A stretch of DNA of 8,227 nt, from positions 1 to 8,227 of the forward strand of contig JAVVEZ010000116.1 of the NCBI GenBank assembly GCA_032250895.1, read 5' to 3'. This document shows positions 1 through 6,423 of this stretch, piece after piece (the first letter of the stretch is position 1; every line of letters starts with the position of its first letter). Source of the stretch: JAVVEZ01 sp032250895 (GTDB lineage: Bacteria > Pseudomonadota > Gammaproteobacteria > Pseudomonadales > Pseudohongiellaceae). The notes under the pieces were generated by a model. It searched no databases, was not told where the DNA came from, and worked only from the letters and a program-made list of their open reading frames with translations. A program made the translations under genes and the position numbers.

Positions 1-69
1 TGAGTCATCTGAGGGCATTCCTTTGCTTTCCAGATTATTCCACTTTAGTCGATTTTTGGTAAATAACAA

Positions 70-168
70 TATTTTATGGCTGTCCTTAAAGTCACAGTAT
101 TTTGTGGCTGTCCTTAAAGTCACAGTATTTTGTGGCTGTCCTTAAAGTCAGTTTCTTAAAGTCAGTTC
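70..168. repeat. 28-bp tandem repeat array decaying to a 14-bp period
   Basis: Three head-to-tail copies of a 28-bp unit begin at 70, 98 and 126. The core reads TGGCTGTCCTTAAAGTCA, and copies 1 and 2 differ at one base (A76 versus G104). The third copy runs into a shorter half-unit, so the nonamer TTAAAGTCA occurs at 86, 114, 142 and 156, with spacings of 28, 28 and 14. The array lies just 3' of the leftward operon that ends at 181. It does not form a clear terminator hairpin. Read on the minus strand it contains GGACAG, the same hexamer that characterises the 18-bp array at 2585-2660. It may be a relic of a dispersed GGGACAG-type intergenic repeat, but that link is inference. Confidence 0.9.
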
Positions 169-180
169 CGCAGCGGGCAC

Positions 181-1005
181 TTATTTCAGCTCTGCCGCCG
201 CATCCATCAGTTCCTGCGTTTCCACACCTGTGCAAATCAGCGGCAACAGTTGGTCAAAGGGTGCCAGCGTGAGCGTTTGCGTTGGCACCACCCAGGGTGC
301 GGTCAATACATTGTCATCATAAACCGTCGCATCGATGACCAGTGTCCTTGCATCAGGACGCATGTAACGCTCGACAACACGCAGCTGGTCGGAGTGAAAC
401 GACACCCTGCCTTCTGCAAAAATCCAGGTGTCGTCGGTGAAATTTTTGGTTTCGACGACAAAGGTGTCGCCCTCCCAGTGACCCACCGCATCGCCGCGAA
501 AAGAGGGTGGTACTGTACGAAACGCCCGTCCATCGGTGGGTATCAACTGATAGCCATGAAAGGTTTCCTGCAGAAATACCATCATCGCGGGGGTGGCGAT
601 GATCTGTCCAAGAGTACCGACATCAAAGAGACGAACGCTCAGGGTACCGAATGCGGTGGATCGGCACTGCAGCGTCGGATCATCCTTGTCGCTCAGAGTC
701 TTCGCATGTTCGGCCGCCCAGGGCTGATACAGTTCGGTGAACGAGGGTAGCTTGGGGCCATTGGGACCTGTACCCGCTGCCTTGTTGCTGCTGCCGTAAC
801 CGGGGCTGCCAAGGTCACCCCCGGTCCACCACACTCCGCTCAGATCAGGATGACCGTCGGCCATGCGCGGCGCTGGCCCCGCTGCCTCCTGTGCCGCAAG
901 CGTGTTGATCAGCGCCAATGCCAGCATGGCGATCGCGCAGGCGCCTTTGATGGTAGTGCTGACGACAGTGCCTGTGAACGGCTGTCTGTGCTTGTTTCTT
1001 CTCAT
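181..1005 (-). CDS. exported protein of unknown function, GHPDLSGVW family
   Basis: The product is 274 aa from ATG 1005. It has a basic N-terminus and a hydrophobic stretch at residues about 19-37, as in a signal peptide, so export to the periplasm is likely. The mature part starts with GHPDLSGVW (51-59). It carries a DP-x3-C segment (109-114), the block GHWEGDTFVVETKNFTD (175-191), and FHSDQLRVVER (203-213). These are hallmarks of a large, functionally uncharacterised family common in Acidobacteria and Gammaproteobacteria, often beside DUF6152 genes. I know of no assigned reaction. A GTG at 1014 overlaps the upstream stop as GTGA, but GAGGTG lies 6 bases before ATG 1005, so I prefer the ATG. 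It is the second gene of a leftward operon and is probably translationally coupled to the DUF6152 gene. Confidence 0.85.
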   Translation of the reverse strand: MRRNKHRQPFTGTVVSTTIKGACAIAMLALALINTLAAQEAAGPAPRMADGHPDLSGVWWTGGDLGSPGYGSSNKAAGTGPNGPKLPSFTELYQPWAAEHAKTLSDKDDPTLQCRSTAFGTLSVRLFDVGTLGQIIATPAMMVFLQETFHGYQLIPTDGRAFRTVPPSFRGDAVGHWEGDTFVVETKNFTDDTWIFAEGRVSFHSDQLRVVERYMRPDARTLVIDATVYDDNVLTAPWVVPTQTLTLAPFDQLLPLICTGVETQELMDAAAELK

Positions 1006-1010
1006 GGTCC

Positions 1011-1418
1011 TCACCTCGCACCCGCGCCCTGCTGCGGCCCAAACATGCCGTAGACAGTGCCGTCGGTCGTTATCAGTTCACGCAGCATACCGTTGTTCGA
1101 GGCATCGCGCGCACGGAAACCATGGATGGTCACCGTGTCACCCTGCTTGATCACGTCCTGCGAATAGCCATTGCGGATCATGCCGCTGGGCGTACCGGCC
1201 TCGAATTTCCAGCGCACGGTTTCGCCCTTGCTGTCGACGACGTCGAGAAAAAAATGTGAATGCGGGTTGGTCAGACGGACTTCAACGATCTTGCCTTCTA
1301 TGATGATCGGGTCTTGCATATTGTATGCCGCAGCGAAAGAATGGTGGGCCCAGGCCGATGCGCCGGGCAGCAACAGCATGAATCCAAGCAGCCATGTGTC
1401 GAGCCATGTTCTGGTCAT
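1011..1418 (-). CDS. DUF6152-type small exported protein
   Basis: The product is 135 aa. Residues 1-24 form a clear signal peptide ending SAWA, and the mature protein begins HHSFAAAYN. Further family marks are EGKIVEVRLTNPHSHFFLDV (41-60), the WKFEAGTPSGMIRNG segment (70-84) and GDTVTIHGFRARD (93-105). This pattern is what I know as DUF6152, a small periplasmic beta-rich family of unknown role; an OB-like fold is a guess. The start at ATG 1418 is chosen because AAGGAG lies 7 bases upstream and the signal peptide begins there; an in-frame ATG at 1484 would add 22 residues with no family likeness. The stop at 1011-1013 lies 5 bases before ATG 1005 of the next gene, so the two form an operon. 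Confidence 0.88.
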   Translation of the reverse strand: MTRTWLDTWLLGFMLLLPGASAWAHHSFAAAYNMQDPIIIEGKIVEVRLTNPHSHFFLDVVDSKGETVRWKFEAGTPSGMIRNGYSQDVIKQGDTVTIHGFRARDASNNGMLRELITTDGTVYGMFGPQQGAGAR

Positions 1419-1720
1419 CCATATTCTCCTTCCCCAGACAGGGGCTTTTTGTTTTGTGTGTCCTTGAAACCAACACCAGCCCATGATAGACCATCTGGAT
1501 GGCAGTGGTCACGGACAAAAACAGCTATCCACGTTGCTGCCTGCAAGCGTCGAACGCTATCAGCCCATCAGCGTCCTGTGTGACAATGGCTTGAATCCTG
1601 AGGATGCCTTATTATGCGTAACACGTCGTTTGCCGGCACGGACCGTGACTGTTCGGCAATGGACACGAAAGCGACTTCATGATGGCGACCTCACAGGCCA
1701 ATGAAACCAAGGAGATGATC
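1419..1720. other. divergent intergenic region, no gene seen
   Basis: This 302-bp spacer separates the leftward DUF6152 operon from the rightward secreted-protein gene, so it must hold promoters for both. I find no convincing sigma-70 pair. On the plus strand TATTAT at 1610-1615 could be a -10 element, with only a poor -35 (TGGCTT, 1587-1592) at 17 bp. On the minus strand TTGTCA (about 1587-1582) lacks a good -10 partner. The short open frames here have no ribosome site or family likeness and look like chance. Confidence 0.5.
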
Positions 1721-2575
1721 ATGAGCAAAATCTTGACCCTGGCCAGTTTGTTGTTGTGTCTGGCCGCCAGCGTGCAGGCCCAGACGGTGGATCGTCCGGT
1801 ATGCACCCGCACGGAACTGGAAACCGCCACCACGGCTTATGTTGAAGCCCAAGGCAGCGGTGACCTGTCCAGCCTGGCCCTGGCTGACGAAGCCCGATAT
1901 CTGGAAAACATGATCGCCATCCGCAAGGACGAGGGCCTGTGGAATACCGCGTTGCCGATTGCCCTGACGCGCAGCTTTCACGACACCCGGCGCTGCAAGA
2001 CCTTTACCGAGATGATCGTCACCGAGGGCAATCACCCTTATGTCATCGGCACCCGCCTGTATCTGCACGAAGGCAAAATCATCCGCGTCGACAGCCTGGT
2101 GACCGACGAAGGAGACTGGCTGTTCAATGCCAATGCCTACCTGAAGTACGCCAGCAAGGAAGACTGGGGCGTACTGCCTGCGGCACAACGTACATCCATG
2201 CAGGCGATGATCAATGGCGCCAACAGTTACCTCGACATGTTTTCCGACAAGCATGTCGAGGCGCCCTGGGGGCGTCCCTGCGAACGCCTGGAAGGCGGCG
2301 CCTACACCAACCGCGACGGTGACCCCGATTCGAGCTGTGAGGTGGGGATTCCAGCTGGTGTGCTCTACATTGTGAACCGTGATTACCTGGTGGACGAAGA
2401 GATGGGGGTCATCAATGTCTTCTGTCGCTTTGGCAACAGCAGCACCGGCATGCCCGACTCGCACACCTTCCGGTATGTGAACGGCAAGTTTCGCAGTGTG
2501 CACACGCTGAGCGTCAACCTGAATCCCAATGCGCCTTCGCCCCAGGCCGATGACAATGGCGTGATATTGCGCTAG
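1721..2575 (+). CDS. secreted protein, probable NTF2/SnoaL-like double domain
   Basis: The product is 284 aa. Residues 1-20 are a signal peptide (hydrophobic core SLLLCLAAS, then VQA before QT), so the protein is exported. The mature part seems to be two similar halves. Each opens with a helix ending in an acidic or aromatic patch (TTAYVEAQGSGDL, 37-49; ANSYLDMFSDKHVEAPW, 167-183) and continues into beta-rich sequence. This resembles secreted NTF2/SnoaL-like proteins of the DUF8021 sort; I make that assignment from memory of the pattern and hold it loosely. Mature cysteines are at 28, 92, 187, 206 and 235, compatible with disulfides. No catalytic set is visible. The start at ATG 1721 has AAGGAG 6 bases upstream; an ATG at 1715 abuts GGAG and is too close. 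The gene stands alone and is followed after 9 bases by the 18-bp tandem array. Confidence 0.8.
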   Translation: MSKILTLASLLLCLAASVQAQTVDRPVCTRTELETATTAYVEAQGSGDLSSLALADEARYLENMIAIRKDEGLWNTALPIALTRSFHDTRRCKTFTEMIVTEGNHPYVIGTRLYLHEGKIIRVDSLVTDEGDWLFNANAYLKYASKEDWGVLPAAQRTSMQAMINGANSYLDMFSDKHVEAPWGRPCERLEGGAYTNRDGDPDSSCEVGIPAGVLYIVNRDYLVDEEMGVINVFCRFGNSSTGMPDSHTFRYVNGKFRSVHTLSVNLNPNAPSPQADDNGVILR

Positions 2576-2584
2576 TTTTCCTGC

Positions 2585-2660
2585 AGGACAGTCACCTGCT
2601 TCGTCCGGGACAGTCACTTACTTCGGGACAGTCGCTTGCTTCGGGACAGTCGCTTGCTTA
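2585..2660. repeat. 18-bp GGGACAGTC tandem array
   Basis: Four head-to-tail units of 18 bp start at 2585, 2607, 2625 and 2643. The last three are contiguous and the first is offset by 4 extra bases (2603-2606). The unit reads GGGACAGTCGCTTGCTTC, with A/G exchanges at two positions. The array begins 9 bases after the stop of the secreted-protein gene. GGGACAGTCAC-type repeats are scattered between genes in many proteobacterial genomes, and I recall them near REP-associated transposases; no such transposase gene is in this window. Confidence 0.9.
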
Positions 2661-2688
2661 GGTATGACAGCGCTTTACCAAAATCTTC

Positions 2689-2718
2689 TTGGAAATATCC
2701 TGCTTTCTGGCATATTAT
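2689..2718 (+). promoter_or_regulatory. stable-RNA-type promoter for tRNA-Pro
   Basis: A -35 element TTGGAA (2689-2694) and a -10 element TATTAT (2713-2718) are separated by 18 bp. The -10 is followed at once by GCGCCC, the GC-rich discriminator typical of stringently controlled tRNA and rRNA promoters. Transcription would start near 2725, about 48 bases before the mature tRNA, leaving a short 5' leader for RNase P to remove. Confidence 0.6.
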
Positions 2719-2772
2719 GCGCCCTCACTGCACGCTTGAAGACATTCGGCCTGTGGCGTATCTACCCATCAT

Positions 2773-2849
2773 CGGAGTGTAGCTCAGCCTGGTAGAGCAC
2801 TGCCTTCGGGAGGCAGGGGCCGGAGGTTCAAATCCTCTCACTCCGACCA
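2773..2849 (+). tRNA. tRNA-Pro(CGG)
   Basis: This is a 77-nt cloverleaf. The acceptor stem CGGAGTG pairs fully with CACTCCG (2839-2845). The D arm has AGCTCAGCCTGGTAGAGC. The anticodon stem CTGCC/GGCAG (2800-2804 with 2812-2816) closes the loop TTCGGGA, putting anticodon CGG at 2807-2809. The T arm GGAGG-TTCAAAT-CCTCT ends with the same G-U pair seen in E. coli proK. Base pair C1-G72 and discriminator A fit tRNA-Pro, and CCA is encoded (2847-2849). It reads CCG codons. No obvious intrinsic terminator follows directly. Confidence 0.97.
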
Positions 2850-2898
2850 GTTTCTTTTATGCCGTTTCATTTCTTTCCATAATATCGCGAGTCTCCAT

Positions 2899-2920
2899 CA
2901 TCCCGGCCTGCGCCGGGATG
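2899..2920. repeat. REP-like palindrome
   Basis: A perfect 9-bp stem, CATCCCGGC with GCCGGGATG, closes a CTGC loop. The 24 bases from 2900 to 2923 match 7481-7504 at 20 positions, so this is a dispersed element and not a lone hairpin. There is no T-run after it, so it is not a standard intrinsic terminator, though it could slow 3' decay of the tRNA precursor. Palindromes of the type CCCGGCCTGCGCCGGG are common REP-like repeats in proteobacteria. Confidence 0.8.
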
Positions 2921-2995
2921 GCGAATTATTCAGAGCCTCGCCCAGACCCTCTTGTTTTATCACCTGTCAACCTGCTGGAGCATGTCGGGACAAAC

Positions 2996-3070
2996 GGGTG
3001 TTTATGGGCGTTTTTATGGGTATTTTAGGGTGTTATGAGACGTTTCTGGGTGTTTTTGGGCTTCCATGGG
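2996..3070 (+). repeat. degenerate decamer array with phased GGG tracts
   Basis: GGG triplets start at 2996, 3006, 3018, 3028, 3048, 3058 and 3068. A GAG sits at 3037-3039 where the missing unit would fall. Between them are T-rich spacers, giving a loose 10-bp unit GGGTGTTTTT. The first four tracts have loops of 7, 9 and 7 bases, close to a G-quadruplex pattern on the plus strand. A further copy of the unit is at 3091-3100, and an inverted copy CACCCAAAAACA is at 3119-3130. No coding frame explains it. Function is unknown. Confidence 0.7.
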
Positions 3071-3094
3071 CCCATTCTGCCTGCATTTACGGGT

Positions 3095-3129
3095 GTTTTT
3101 GGTTCCGCGCTGTCGCGGCACCCAAAAAC
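3095..3129. other. imperfect hairpin built on the GGGTGTTTTTGG repeat
   Basis: GTTTTTGG (3095-3102) pairs with CCAAAAAC (3122-3129), and CCGCG (3105-3109) pairs with CGCGG (3114-3118) around the loop CTGT. A small internal loop separates the two helices. No T-run follows on either strand, so it does not look like a terminator. It lies about 50 bp before the strong terminator at 3180-3212 and links the decamer array to an inverted copy of its own unit. Confidence 0.55.
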
Positions 3130-3179
3130 AGCCCTGATCGGTTGCCCTGTTGTCCGCGCTGAGGATCATTCATCCGGGC

Positions 3180-3212
3180 ATAAAAAAGCCGGGCTTTGCC
3201 CGGCTTTTTTAT
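3180..3212 (-). terminator. intrinsic terminator, probably bidirectional
   Basis: A GC-rich core GCCGGGC (3188-3194) pairs with GCCCGGC (3198-3204) around a TTT loop. It is extended by A6 on one side and T6 on the other plus flanking A-T pairs, giving a stem of about 15 bp. Read leftward it ends in a T-run 23 bases after the stop of the LigM-like gene, which is where that gene's transcript should end. The symmetric A and T tracts would let it work in the plus direction too. Confidence 0.92.
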
Positions 3213-3234
3213 CATTCGCTGACAGACGTCGTAC

Positions 3235-4632
3235 TTAGACCTTGCCAGTACGCCAGCCATCTGCATACTGCTTGCGGGCCACTTCAGAGTAGGGCACCGG
3301 ACTGACCACAGCACGAATCTCCATCTGCTTGTGAGATTCAACCGTGGTCTTGCGCGTACCGCCATCAGGCTCACCCCAGATCAGAGTGACTTCAGTCCCT
3401 TCTTCGATATCTGGGTCTACCATGCCCAGTGACAACATCGAGCGCTCATTCCAGCTGTAGCCGGAGAATACCGAAAGACCGACATACTTGCCTTCCCGCT
3501 GCAGCTGATCGTAGTTGGAGTTGGCGTAGTTGGACAAGGGCAGTTCGATATATTTGCCATTGTCTCTGCCGGTAAACATGGAGGTGATGACCTTGGCGAC
3601 ATCCTCGCCATTCCAGGCCAGCGTGACCTTCTTGCGTTGCGCGGTCTTGTCCATTTTTTCCAGGGCTTCCCGGCCAATGAAATCATGGTCGAACTTGACG
3701 AAAGGACCATAACCGAGCTCATAAGGAGTCAGGTAGTAATCTTCAATGTTGGAAGAAACGAAGCTGCCGCCCAGCGCGCCAGTGGCTTCATAGCTGTTCG
3801 CACCCAGCCATTCACGGTAGGGCTTCATCTTGTCACCGGTATAAACCGCAGGCAGAGGTGAGGGGATCCAGCCTGATTCCAATGTATTGGTGGCATAGGC
3901 CCGTGAACCTACCTGACGCAGACCAAATTCCTGGCCGGCTTCAACAATCGCATTCCTGATTTCGTCACCTTCTTCATAGGGACCCCAGATTTCCAGGCCG
4001 GGTGCACCCGCCATGCCATGGCGCAGAGCACGGACTTTGCGACCCGCAATCGTGATGTAATCCATGTTGAAGAATTTGATATCGGGGAAGGGGCCGCCGT
4101 TGAGTTTTTCGATCAGGGGCTTGGCATTGGGACCCTGGATCTGGTAACGGTAGCTGATGCGGGTAACCGGCTTGCCACCTGGACGGGAAGGCGACCTGTC
4201 GTCCTTGATGATTTTGACGTCGTAGCCACCGGTCTCACCGTGAAACTGAATCCAGTTGGCTGACGGCGCACGGCCCACGAAGACCAGTTTGTTCGGTGCC
4301 AGATGGAAGAGAATGCCATCGCCGATCACATAACCATCATAGTTGCAGGGCACGTATTGCTTGGCTTTTTCCACGCCAAAATTGGCGAAGCTGTTGATCG
4401 CGGTGTCGGAGAGCAGCTTGAGTGCATCGGGGCCTTCGATATACAGGTCAACCATATGATGCGACTGATCAAAAAGAACACAGGTATCGCGCCAGGCCTG
4501 CTGTTCGTCACGCCAGTTGGAGAATTCAGGCGGAACGACGGGATAAATGTAAGCTCCGATCTGGGAATTGCGCAGCAAATCAACAGTATTACCGGCACCT
4601 CTTAATACTTCCTCTAAGTTTTTGTGGCTCAT
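3235..4632 (-). CDS. LigM-like tetrahydrofolate-dependent O-demethylase (GcvT/aminomethyltransferase fold)
   Basis: The product is 465 aa, cytosolic, with no signal peptide. It has the GcvT plan: an N-terminal folate-binding region with FDQSHHMVDLYIEGPDALKLL (54-74), a middle region with TRISYRYQIQGPNAKPLIEKL (157-177), and a C-terminal barrel with LGYGPFVKFDHDFIGREAL (306-324). Length and layout fit LigM (about 471 aa), which moves the methyl group of vanillate or 3-O-methylgallate to tetrahydrofolate. Tyr30, Arg121, Tyr246 and Trp255 fall one position before the LigM residues I recall as Tyr31, Arg122, Tyr247 (catalytic) and Trp256. That supports a demethylase over a true glycine-cleavage T protein, which is about 360-380 aa. 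The substrate cannot be read from sequence, and no aromatic-pathway genes are nearby. The start at ATG 4632 has AGAGG 12 bases upstream, a little far. The gene is monocistronic and ends at the terminator 3180-3212. Confidence 0.85.
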   Translation of the reverse strand: MSHKNLEEVLRGAGNTVDLLRNSQIGAYIYPVVPPEFSNWRDEQQAWRDTCVLFDQSHHMVDLYIEGPDALKLLSDTAINSFANFGVEKAKQYVPCNYDGYVIGDGILFHLAPNKLVFVGRAPSANWIQFHGETGGYDVKIIKDDRSPSRPGGKPVTRISYRYQIQGPNAKPLIEKLNGGPFPDIKFFNMDYITIAGRKVRALRHGMAGAPGLEIWGPYEEGDEIRNAIVEAGQEFGLRQVGSRAYATNTLESGWIPSPLPAVYTGDKMKPYREWLGANSYEATGALGGSFVSSNIEDYYLTPYELGYGPFVKFDHDFIGREALEKMDKTAQRKKVTLAWNGEDVAKVITSMFTGRDNGKYIELPLSNYANSNYDQLQREGKYVGLSVFSGYSWNERSMLSLGMVDPDIEEGTEVTLIWGEPDGGTRKTTVESHKQMEIRAVVSPVPYSEVARKQYADGWRTGKV

Positions 4633-4659
4633 AGCTATTAATAACCTCTAGTTTCTGTC

Positions 4660-4705
4660 TTGGCAAAGGTTGGCAAATCTACCACTTCAGGACCGCTCTT
4701 GGCAA
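4660..4705. promoter_or_regulatory. three TTGGCAA motifs in the divergent spacer
   Basis: TTGGCAAA occurs at 4660-4667 and 4670-4677, exactly one helical turn apart, and TTGGCAAG follows at 4699. All lie in the 181-bp gap between the LigM-like gene and dinB, 28 to 73 bases upstream of the LigM-like start. Direct repeats at 10-bp spacing suit a regulator binding one face of the DNA. No regulator can be named. Confidence 0.35.
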
Positions 4706-4813
4706 GACCAGGTGGTTCGGTTATTGAATTTTTGTGCCAATGCCCCGGCCCGGCTATCGCAGACATTCACCCGGCTTATTCCCCGGCCGGTTTTGTCGTA
4801 TAGTGGCCGGACC

Positions 4814-5899
4814 ATGGAAACCACTGCGGCGACAACACCAAAATTCATTCACTGTGATTGTGACTGCTTTTTCGCGGCCATCGAAATCCGTGACGACCCC
4901 AGCCTCCGGGGTCTGCCGGTGGCGGTCGGAGGGTCGGAGCACTCGCGTGGTGTCATTGCCACCTGCAATTATGAAGCCCGCAAATACGGCATCCACTCCG
5001 CCATGGCTTCGGCCACCGCCAGGCGCCTGTGCCGTGACCTGGTGATCATACCCGGCAACATGGAAAAATACCGGATTGCCTCCCACCAGATCCGGGCTAT
5101 TTTTGCCGACTATACCGACTTGATAGAACCGCTTTCGCTCGATGAAGCCTATCTGGACGTGACGCATGCCGAGGTCTGCAAGGGCAGTGCCACCCTGATC
5201 GCCCGGGAAATCCGCCGCCGGGTCCGGGACGAAATCAGAATCACGGTATCGGCAGGCATCGCCCCCAACAAGTTTCTGGCCAAAATCGCCAGTGACTGGA
5301 ACAAGCCTGATGGGCAGTTTGTCATCACCCCGGCCATGGTCCCTGCTTTTGTGGCCAGACTGCCGGTAAAAAAGCTGCACGGCGTGGGCAAGGTGACGAC
5401 CCGAAAAATGCAGGATCTGGGTATCGAAACCTGCCAGGACCTCCAGACTGTACCGCTGCTCCGCATGCTCGAGCTCTTTGGCAGTTTTGGCGAGCGGCTG
5501 TATTCTCTGTGCCGAGGTATCGATGAGCGCAAGTTGCAAACCGACTGGCAGCGCAAATCCATCAGCGTCGAGCATACCTTCAGCACCGACCTGGACAGCG
5601 TCGAACAGTGCCTGGCAGCCCTGCCGGCGCTCCTGCCGCAGCTGGAAGCGAGAATTCAGGGCGCCAAGGGCCGGGTTGCCATCGCCAAGCAGTTTGTCAA
5701 ACTCCGCTTCAATGACTTTGTATCCACCACAGTGGAACAGGGCTGTGCGGAAATCAGCGCAGACACCTTCAGGGAACTCTGCAAAACCGGTTTCGAGCGG
5801 GGTAACAAGCCGGTGCGCCTGCTGGGCCTGGGGGTCAGGATGAAAGAACCCGTCAATTCAGCTTGCGCCCGGCAGCTGGAACTCAGGTTTACAGGCTAA
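4814..5899 (+). CDS. dinB: DNA polymerase IV (Y-family translesion polymerase)
   Basis: The product is 361 aa (E. coli Pol IV is 351). It copies past damaged bases and is error-prone. Residues align with E. coli at an offset of 7: metal-binding Asp15 in HCDCDCFF (E. coli Asp8), steric-gate Phe20 (Phe13), and catalytic Asp110-Glu111 in SLDEAYLDV (Asp103-Glu104). The palm continues with SAGIAPNKFLAKIASDWNKP, then a helix-hairpin-helix LPVKKLHGVGKVTTRK, then the little finger. The C-terminus RQLELRF matches the QLxLxF-type sliding-clamp binding motif. I start at ATG 4814, where family likeness begins; an ATG at 4670 would add 48 unrelated residues. The ribosome site is poor. TATAGT at 4800-4805 could place transcription start almost at the ATG. 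I see no LexA box (CTGT-N8-ACAG) upstream. It heads an operon with greB. Confidence 0.95.
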   Translation: METTAATTPKFIHCDCDCFFAAIEIRDDPSLRGLPVAVGGSEHSRGVIATCNYEARKYGIHSAMASATARRLCRDLVIIPGNMEKYRIASHQIRAIFADYTDLIEPLSLDEAYLDVTHAEVCKGSATLIAREIRRRVRDEIRITVSAGIAPNKFLAKIASDWNKPDGQFVITPAMVPAFVARLPVKKLHGVGKVTTRKMQDLGIETCQDLQTVPLLRMLELFGSFGERLYSLCRGIDERKLQTDWQRKSISVEHTFSTDLDSVEQCLAALPALLPQLEARIQGAKGRVAIAKQFVKLRFNDFVSTTVEQGCAEISADTFRELCKTGFERGNKPVRLLGLGVRMKEPVNSACARQLELRFTG

Positions 5900-5903
5900 G
5901 TCC

Positions 5904-6419
5904 ATGTCCAGGTATCGCCCACCATCCCCCCCTGTCTCCGCCTACATCACCCCCGAGGGTGAGCAAGCACTGCGGGAAGAACTGAGACGTCTCTGGAAAG
6001 ACGAAAGACCACGGGTGACCCGAGCGGTCTCGGCCGCTGCCGCGATGGGTGATCGCTCTGAAAATGCCGACTATATCTATGGCAAGAGGCGCTTGCGCGA
6101 GATCGACAGCCGGGTTCGGCATCTGCGCAAACGTCTGGAAATCCTCAAGGTGGTCAACACCCTGCCGAGCAATCCCGACCGGGTTTATTTCGGGGCCTGG
6201 GTGGAAGTTGTCAGTTCTGATGACGCACATCACCGATACCGTCTGGTCGGGCCTGACGAAATCGACCCCGCCCGGCACCACATCAGTATCGACTCGCCCA
6301 TGGGCAAGACCCTGCTGGGCAAGGGCATCGGCGATGAAGTCAGCATCCAGAGTCCCTCGGGAGAACGTCGCTATGAAATCCTGAGTGTCCACTATCCGTC
6401 ATCAGAGCCGGAGCGTTAG
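5904..6419 (+). CDS. greB: transcription elongation factor GreB
   Basis: The product is 171 aa (E. coli GreB is 158, the extra mostly at the N-terminus). It enters the secondary channel of stalled RNA polymerase and stimulates cleavage of backtracked RNA. The N-terminal coiled coil (about residues 15-85) carries the acidic tip GDRSENADY (49-57), with Asp50 and Glu53 matching E. coli Asp41 and Glu44. It is followed by GKRRLREIDSRVRHL, which is characteristic of GreB over GreA. The FKBP-like C-terminal domain includes YRLVGPDEID (112-121) and SPMGKTLLGKGIGDEV (131-146). The start ATG lies 4 bases after the dinB stop with only a weak AGG upstream, so translation is probably coupled to dinB. Confidence 0.96.
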   Translation: MSRYRPPSPPVSAYITPEGEQALREELRRLWKDERPRVTRAVSAAAAMGDRSENADYIYGKRRLREIDSRVRHLRKRLEILKVVNTLPSNPDRVYFGAWVEVVSSDDAHHRYRLVGPDEIDPARHHISIDSPMGKTLLGKGIGDEVSIQSPSGERRYEILSVHYPSSEPER

Positions 6420-6423
6420 GGCC

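Noticed and set aside
70..168. CRISPR array
   Set aside because: Repeats are directly tandem with no unique spacers of constant length, and no cas genes are present.
1432..1455. CCCC/GGGG mini-hairpin followed by T-rich sequence on the plus strand
   Set aside because: The stem is 4 bp and no plus-strand gene runs into it; it lies in the leader of the leftward DUF6152 gene and is probably chance.
1691..2617. Long minus-strand open frame of 308 codons opposite the secreted-protein gene
   Set aside because: It mirrors the plus-strand gene, which has a ribosome site, signal peptide and domain pattern. The antisense frame has none of these.
4853..4873. HCDCDC cysteine pattern around the catalytic aspartates of Pol IV as a novel metal site
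   Set aside because: I believe similar cysteine-containing variants occur in other proteobacterial DinB proteins, so it does not stand out.
4754..5575. Long minus-strand open frame of 273 codons opposite dinB
   Set aside because: The plus strand encodes a clear Pol IV with all catalytic residues; the antisense frame shows no family likeness.
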